Shown here one piece after another: positions 5,223-8,048 of a DNA stretch of 8,048 nucleotides. The DNA lies in contig JBCDBH010000273.1 of NCBI GenBank assembly GCA_039184055.1, positions 1 through 8,048 on the forward strand, given 5' to 3'. Under the pieces are notes generated by a model that had not been told where the DNA came from, searched no databases, and saw only the letters and a program-made list of their open reading frames with translations. The stretch is from JBCDBH01 sp039184055 (GTDB taxonomy: Bacteria; Acidobacteriota; Thermoanaerobaculia; Multivoradales; J023). The position numbers and the translations under genes are program-made. Positions within the stretch are counted from its first letter, which is position 1; each line of letters opens with the position of its first letter.

Positions 5223-6221
5223 TCACGGCTCCAAGGTGATTCCGAGCGCGGCCGGGAGAAACGGCACCAAAAGGAGCGCCAGCGCCGCCCAGGCCCAGAG
5301 TCGATACGTTTCTTCGTAACGCACGTAGCGCTTGATCTCGATCGGGGTGCGCTCGAGCTCGTCGATCTCTTCGAAGATGGCGCGCAGACCGTCGGGATTG
5401 GTGGCCTTGAAATATTTGCCACCGGTGCGTTCGGCGATCGAGCGCAGCAGCTCTTCGTCGACCTCGACATCCATCGGTACCCGTTGAATCCGACCGGTGC
5501 GAGGATCACGCACCGGTACCGGCACGACGCCCTCACGACCGACGCCGATGGTGTAGACGCGGATGCCCAAGCCTTCGGCCACCGCCGCCGCCGAATCGGG
5601 ATCGATCGCACCGGCATTGTTGACCCCGTCGGTGACCAGCACGATGACCTTGCTCTCCGATTCACTGTCTTTGAGCCGTGCCGCCGCGCTGGCCAGCGCC
5701 AGACCGATCGCGGTGCCGTCGGGCAAGGTGTCGAGCGAGACGTCGTCGAGCAACAAACGCAACATCGAGCGATCGGTGGTGAGCGGCGCCTTGGTGAGCG
5801 CCGCGCCGGCGAAGATCACCAGGCCGATGCGGTCGCCAGCGGCGCGATCAGCGATGAAATCATCCGCCACGGACTTGGCGACCTCGAGCCGGTTGCGGGG
5901 CTGAAAATCCTCCGCCGCCATCGATCCCGACACGTCGAGCGCGATCTCGATATCGATGCCTTCGGTGAGGTCCTGTTCCCAGGCCAACCCGAGCTGCGGG
6001 CGTGCCAAGACGACGAGCAAGAGAGCGAAAGCCGCCAATCTGGCATAGAAGGGAAGGTGGAGTCGCCACATGCCCCGGCCGCCACGTCTTAGTCGTTTGG
6101 GCAAGCTGGAGTAGGTCAGCGCCCCGGCTTCGCCATGACGGTGATGCCACCAGGCGAGCAGCGGCAACAGCGCCAAGAAGGCGAGTACCCACGGATCTTG
6201 AAACGACCAGCCGGTGGTCAT
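5223..6221 (-). CDS. batA: BatA, membrane-anchored VWA-domain protein
   Basis: A 332-residue protein. Transmembrane helices lie at about 9-25 and 59-75, a VWA domain at about 88-290, and a C-terminal helix at about 308-328. The MIDAS is complete: DVSGS at 96-100 followed by MAAEDF, Thr170 in 'PDGTAIG', and 'TDGVNN' at 197-202. The stretch 'FQPRNRLEVAKSVADDFIAD' and the motif 'RIGLVIFAGAALTKAPLT' are typical of BatA. Residues 231-250 (GVVPVPVRDPRTGRIQRVPM) form the usual loop before the last VWA helix. The VWA domain should face the periplasm. BatA is the best-conserved VWA member of Bat operons and is thought to pair with BatB. Bat genes were first linked to aerotolerance in Bacteroides fragilis, but the molecular activity is unresolved. 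The start ATG 6221 overlaps the upstream stop as ATGA and has GGAGG seven bases upstream (6233-6229). Confidence 0.95.
   Translation of the reverse strand: MTTGWSFQDPWVLAFLALLPLLAWWHHRHGEAGALTYSSLPKRLRRGGRGMWRLHLPFYARLAAFALLLVVLARPQLGLAWEQDLTEGIDIEIALDVSGSMAAEDFQPRNRLEVAKSVADDFIADRAAGDRIGLVIFAGAALTKAPLTTDRSMLRLLLDDVSLDTLPDGTAIGLALASAAARLKDSESESKVIVLVTDGVNNAGAIDPDSAAAVAEGLGIRVYTIGVGREGVVPVPVRDPRTGRIQRVPMDVEVDEELLRSIAERTGGKYFKATNPDGLRAIFEEIDELERTPIEIKRYVRYEETYRLWAWAALALLLVPFLPAALGITLEP
5229..5232 (-). promoter_or_regulatory. Ribosome binding site deciding the batB start
   Basis: GGAG on the minus strand inside the last codons of batA, eight bases before ATG 5220 but only two before GTG 5226. 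Normal spacing therefore supports the ATG. Confidence 0.6.
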
Positions 6222-7201
6222 GCCGCCGCCTCCACCGCCGGTTCGCTTTCGTCGTCGATACGGGTATGCCGTTCGATTTCGAGCGCCACCGCGCGCACGT
6301 CGTCGATCCGCGCCTGGGTATCGGCCGGGGTCACATAGCGCTGGGCGAACTTCACTTCGTCACAGGCGGCGAGCACCCGCACCGCTTGATGCACCAGGGG
6401 CGCGGGCAGACCGTCGGCCAGACGACGGCGAATTTCGCTGGTGGTGCTTTCGACCGCCGGAAACCCCAAGCGACGACCGAGATAGGTGCGGAGCGCGAGA
6501 CTCAATCGAGTCGCTTGGCGCTCGGCGTCGGCCTGTGGATCGAGACCACGCAACCGGCCGAGCAGCTCGTCGAGCGGCGCCAAACGGGGGCCGATCACCC
6601 GACCGAGCGCGTCGACCAACACTGGATAACGACGGAGCGCGGCGAAGATCCCGGCGGCGAGCACCACGGCGAGCAGAATCGCCGCGGTGATGCCGAATCC
6701 CCAATCGTCGTCGAGCGCCACCGGCTCGGCCGCCGCTTTGGGCGCGAGCGCGGTCGGCTCGGCATCGCTCGGCAGCACCGAGACGATCGTGTAGGTGGTG
6801 ACCGGCGTCTGCACGGTCACCGTTTCACCATCAGCCTCGGTGACCTCGATCGGCTGCGGTGGCAATTCGATCTCACCGGGACGGTACGCGGCGATCACCA
6901 AGGGCTGGAGAAAGCTGACCACGCCGTCGCTGAGCACCTGCCGTTCGACCGGCCCGACTTCGAGCACCTCGGCATCGCCCCAGCTCTCGGTCCAGGCGGG
7001 GAAACGCGGTGTCACGTCGGCACTGGGCCAATCGAGCACGATATCGATCGCCAAGCGATCCCCCACTTGGGGTGCGGCGTCGTCCGGAATCAGCACGTGG
7101 GCCGCGCCTTCGCTCGCCAGCACGCCGACGGTCGGAGCCAAGAGCCCGACCAGCACGATCGCGAGACCTTTTCGCCACGCCGTCATCGTCGTCGCCGTCA
7201 T
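6218..7201 (-). CDS. BatD-like membrane protein with DUF4381-like C-terminus
   Basis: A 327-residue protein between the DUF58 gene and batA. Residues 1-29 look like a signal peptide (WRKGLAIVLVGLLAPTVGVLA). An Ig-like beta domain (about 35-142) follows, with 'PQVGDRLAIDIVLDWP' and 'RPGEIELPPQPIEVT' resembling BatD ectodomain repeats. A transmembrane helix lies at about 169-189. The cytoplasmic helical domain (200-312) resembles DUF4381 and the C-terminus of BatD: 'LSLALRTYLGRRLGF', 'ESTTSEIRRRL' and 'LAACDEVKFAQRYV'. DUF4381 genes commonly sit between DUF58 and VWA genes in MoxR-linked operons. This protein is longer than a minimal DUF4381 because of its Ig-like domain, so it is effectively a short second BatD. 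It may link the VWA proteins to the cytoplasmic DUF58/MoxR pair. ATG 7201 overlaps the DUF58 stop (ATGA) and has GGAGG eight bases upstream. Met6 is a weaker alternative. Confidence 0.82.
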   Translation of the reverse strand: MTATTMTAWRKGLAIVLVGLLAPTVGVLASEGAAHVLIPDDAAPQVGDRLAIDIVLDWPSADVTPRFPAWTESWGDAEVLEVGPVERQVLSDGVVSFLQPLVIAAYRPGEIELPPQPIEVTEADGETVTVQTPVTTYTIVSVLPSDAEPTALAPKAAAEPVALDDDWGFGITAAILLAVVLAAGIFAALRRYPVLVDALGRVIGPRLAPLDELLGRLRGLDPQADAERQATRLSLALRTYLGRRLGFPAVESTTSEIRRRLADGLPAPLVHQAVRVLAACDEVKFAQRYVTPADTQARIDDVRAVALEIERHTRIDDESEPAVEAAA

Positions 7202-8048
7202 CGCTGCAGCCTCCGCCGACGACGCTCGAAGAAGCCGACCAGGGTCCCGAGATAAGGACGATCGGTCCTGATTTCGAGATGGTCGACACCGAGCCGACGG
7301 ATCAGCTTGAGCCACTCGCGACGTTCTTGATCGCGTTGTTGCCGATGCTCCTCGGCCAGCTTTCGTCCGCTCACCGCCGCCACTCGACCGGTCTCGGCAT
7401 CACGCAACAACACCGGACCGACGTCGGGAAGTCGACGATCGAGCGGATCGATCAGCTCCATCACCACCACGTCATGACGCGCGGCGGCGGCTTTGAGCGC
7501 CGAGGTCGGCTGCGAGTCGAGAAAGTCGGAAATCAAGAAGAGAACCGAACGCTGCTTGAGCGTCTTGAGGGTCTGCCACAGGCCACGGTCGAGATCGGTG
7601 CCACCACCGCCATCGTGCATCAATACCTCGCGCACCAGACGCAAAACGTGTGTGCGGCGGCGATCCGGACGTAAGAAAAGCTCGAGCCGGTCGCCGACCA
7701 GCGCCGCGCCGACCCGGTCGAGGTTGCGTACCGCGGCGAAGGCGAGCAACGCGGCGACCTCGGCGGCCAGCTCTCGTTTGAGAATGGCGCGCGAGCCGTA
7801 GCCGAGGCTGCCCGAGACGTCGAGCACCATGAAGACCGACAGGTCGCGCTCCTCGACGAAGCGTTTGATATACGGCGCGCCCATCCGAGCCGTGACATTC
7901 CAGTCGATGGCACGGATCTCGTCCCCCGGGGCATAGGGACGCACCTCGGAGAATTCGACCCCACGGCCCTTGAAGGCCGAGTGGTATTCCCCCGCCACGC
8001 CTTGATCGACCAATCTCTTGGTCGAGATCTCGATATGCCGCACCTTGC
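7198..8048 (-). CDS. DUF58 (VWA-like) protein, 5' end outside the window
   Basis: About 283 residues are visible, and the C-terminus is complete. The DUF58 signature is unmistakable: 'GEYHSAFKGRGVEFSEVRPY' and 'APGDEIRAIDWNVTARMG', then 'KRFVEERDLSVFMVLDVSGS'. A VWA-like fold follows, with a DxSxS motif (DVSGS), a later 'GGGGTDL' Thr and an 'ISDF' strand. No signal peptide or membrane helix is visible, so the protein is probably cytoplasmic. DUF58 proteins are nearly always encoded next to a MoxR AAA+ ATPase and are thought to be its partner, possibly a substrate adaptor for chaperone-like assembly. Family members usually begin 10-30 residues before the 'VRHIEI' stretch. The GTG at 8043-8041 is therefore more likely an internal Val than the start, and the true start should lie just past the right edge. 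The gene ends at TGA 7200-7198, overlapping the next start as ATGA. Confidence 0.93.
   Translation of the reverse strand, partial: KVRHIEISTKRLVDQGVAGEYHSAFKGRGVEFSEVRPYAPGDEIRAIDWNVTARMGAPYIKRFVEERDLSVFMVLDVSGSLGYGSRAILKRELAAEVAALLAFAAVRNLDRVGAALVGDRLELFLRPDRRRTHVLRLVREVLMHDGGGGTDLDRGLWQTLKTLKQRSVLFLISDFLDSQPTSALKAAAARHDVVVMELIDPLDRRLPDVGPVLLRDAETGRVAAVSGRKLAEEHRQQRDQERREWLKLIRRLGVDHLEIRTDRPYLGTLVGFFERRRRRLQR
7210..7214 (-). promoter_or_regulatory. Ribosome binding site deciding the start at 7201
   Basis: GGAGG on the minus strand, eight bases before ATG 7201 and within the last codons of the DUF58 gene. It supports this start over in-frame starts farther upstream, which would run deep into the DUF58 gene without a signal peptide at the N-terminus. 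Confidence 0.7.

Noticed and set aside
6002..7255. Plus-strand open frame of 417 codons spanning the batA start and the BatD-like gene
   Set aside because: It covers two well-supported minus-strand genes and their junction, and its translation is compositionally odd with no motif. It is a codon-bias shadow.
8041..8043. GTG as the true start of the DUF58 gene
   Set aside because: DUF58 proteins usually have a short N-terminal segment before the equivalent 'VRHIEI' stretch. The frame is open to the window edge, and no ribosome binding site can be seen in the five remaining bases.

Overview
The window is one long, tightly packed operon on the minus strand, read from right to left, followed at the left edge by the start of a separate minus-strand gene. 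The DNA is GC-rich with strongly biased codons. Several products carry signal peptides and membrane anchors with large extracytoplasmic domains, which points to a Gram-negative-type bacterium. The sequence alone does not fix the phylum.

From right to left the operon encodes: a DUF58 protein (8048-7198, 5' end outside the window); a BatD-like membrane protein with a DUF4381-like C-terminal part (7201-6218); two membrane-anchored von Willebrand factor A (VWA) proteins, BatA (6221-5223) and BatB (5220-4189); the TPR protein BatC (4192-3659, with its C-terminal half left in frame behind a stop codon, 3658-3233); the large BatD protein (3233-1461); and the TPR/membrane protein BatE (1452-742). This is the 'Bacteroides aerotolerance' (Bat) gene order. 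In other genomes a MoxR AAA+ ATPase gene normally precedes the DUF58 gene, and it would be expected just beyond the right edge. Every junction is an overlap or near-overlap (ATGA, GTGA or TGATG), so translation is probably coupled along the operon. The three VWA-type proteins keep their metal-binding DxSxS motifs. The likely picture is a membrane complex with VWA, TPR and beta-sandwich modules facing the periplasm, linked to cell-envelope or oxidative-stress fitness. The biochemical role of Bat proteins is still poorly understood.

The main anomaly is an in-frame TAA at 3661-3659 in batC. It sits where the family usually has a Tyr codon in a 'YNLELAL'-like helix. The following 141 codons stay open in the same frame and encode the normal BatC Gln/Asp/Glu-rich region and conserved C-terminus. 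This is a fresh nonsense mutation, a sequencing error, or less likely a recoding site. A second small curiosity is an exact 15-bp tandem duplication (SDRRL twice) in the signal-peptide n-region of BatD.

Positions 741-476 are non-coding and more AT-rich. They hold a good extended -10 promoter candidate (675-667) and three short inverted repeats, and they lead to a GTG-started GAF-domain gene (475 to beyond position 1). I saw no RNA genes, insertion sequences, CRISPR arrays or attachment sites. The window is otherwise an ordinary chromosomal operon.
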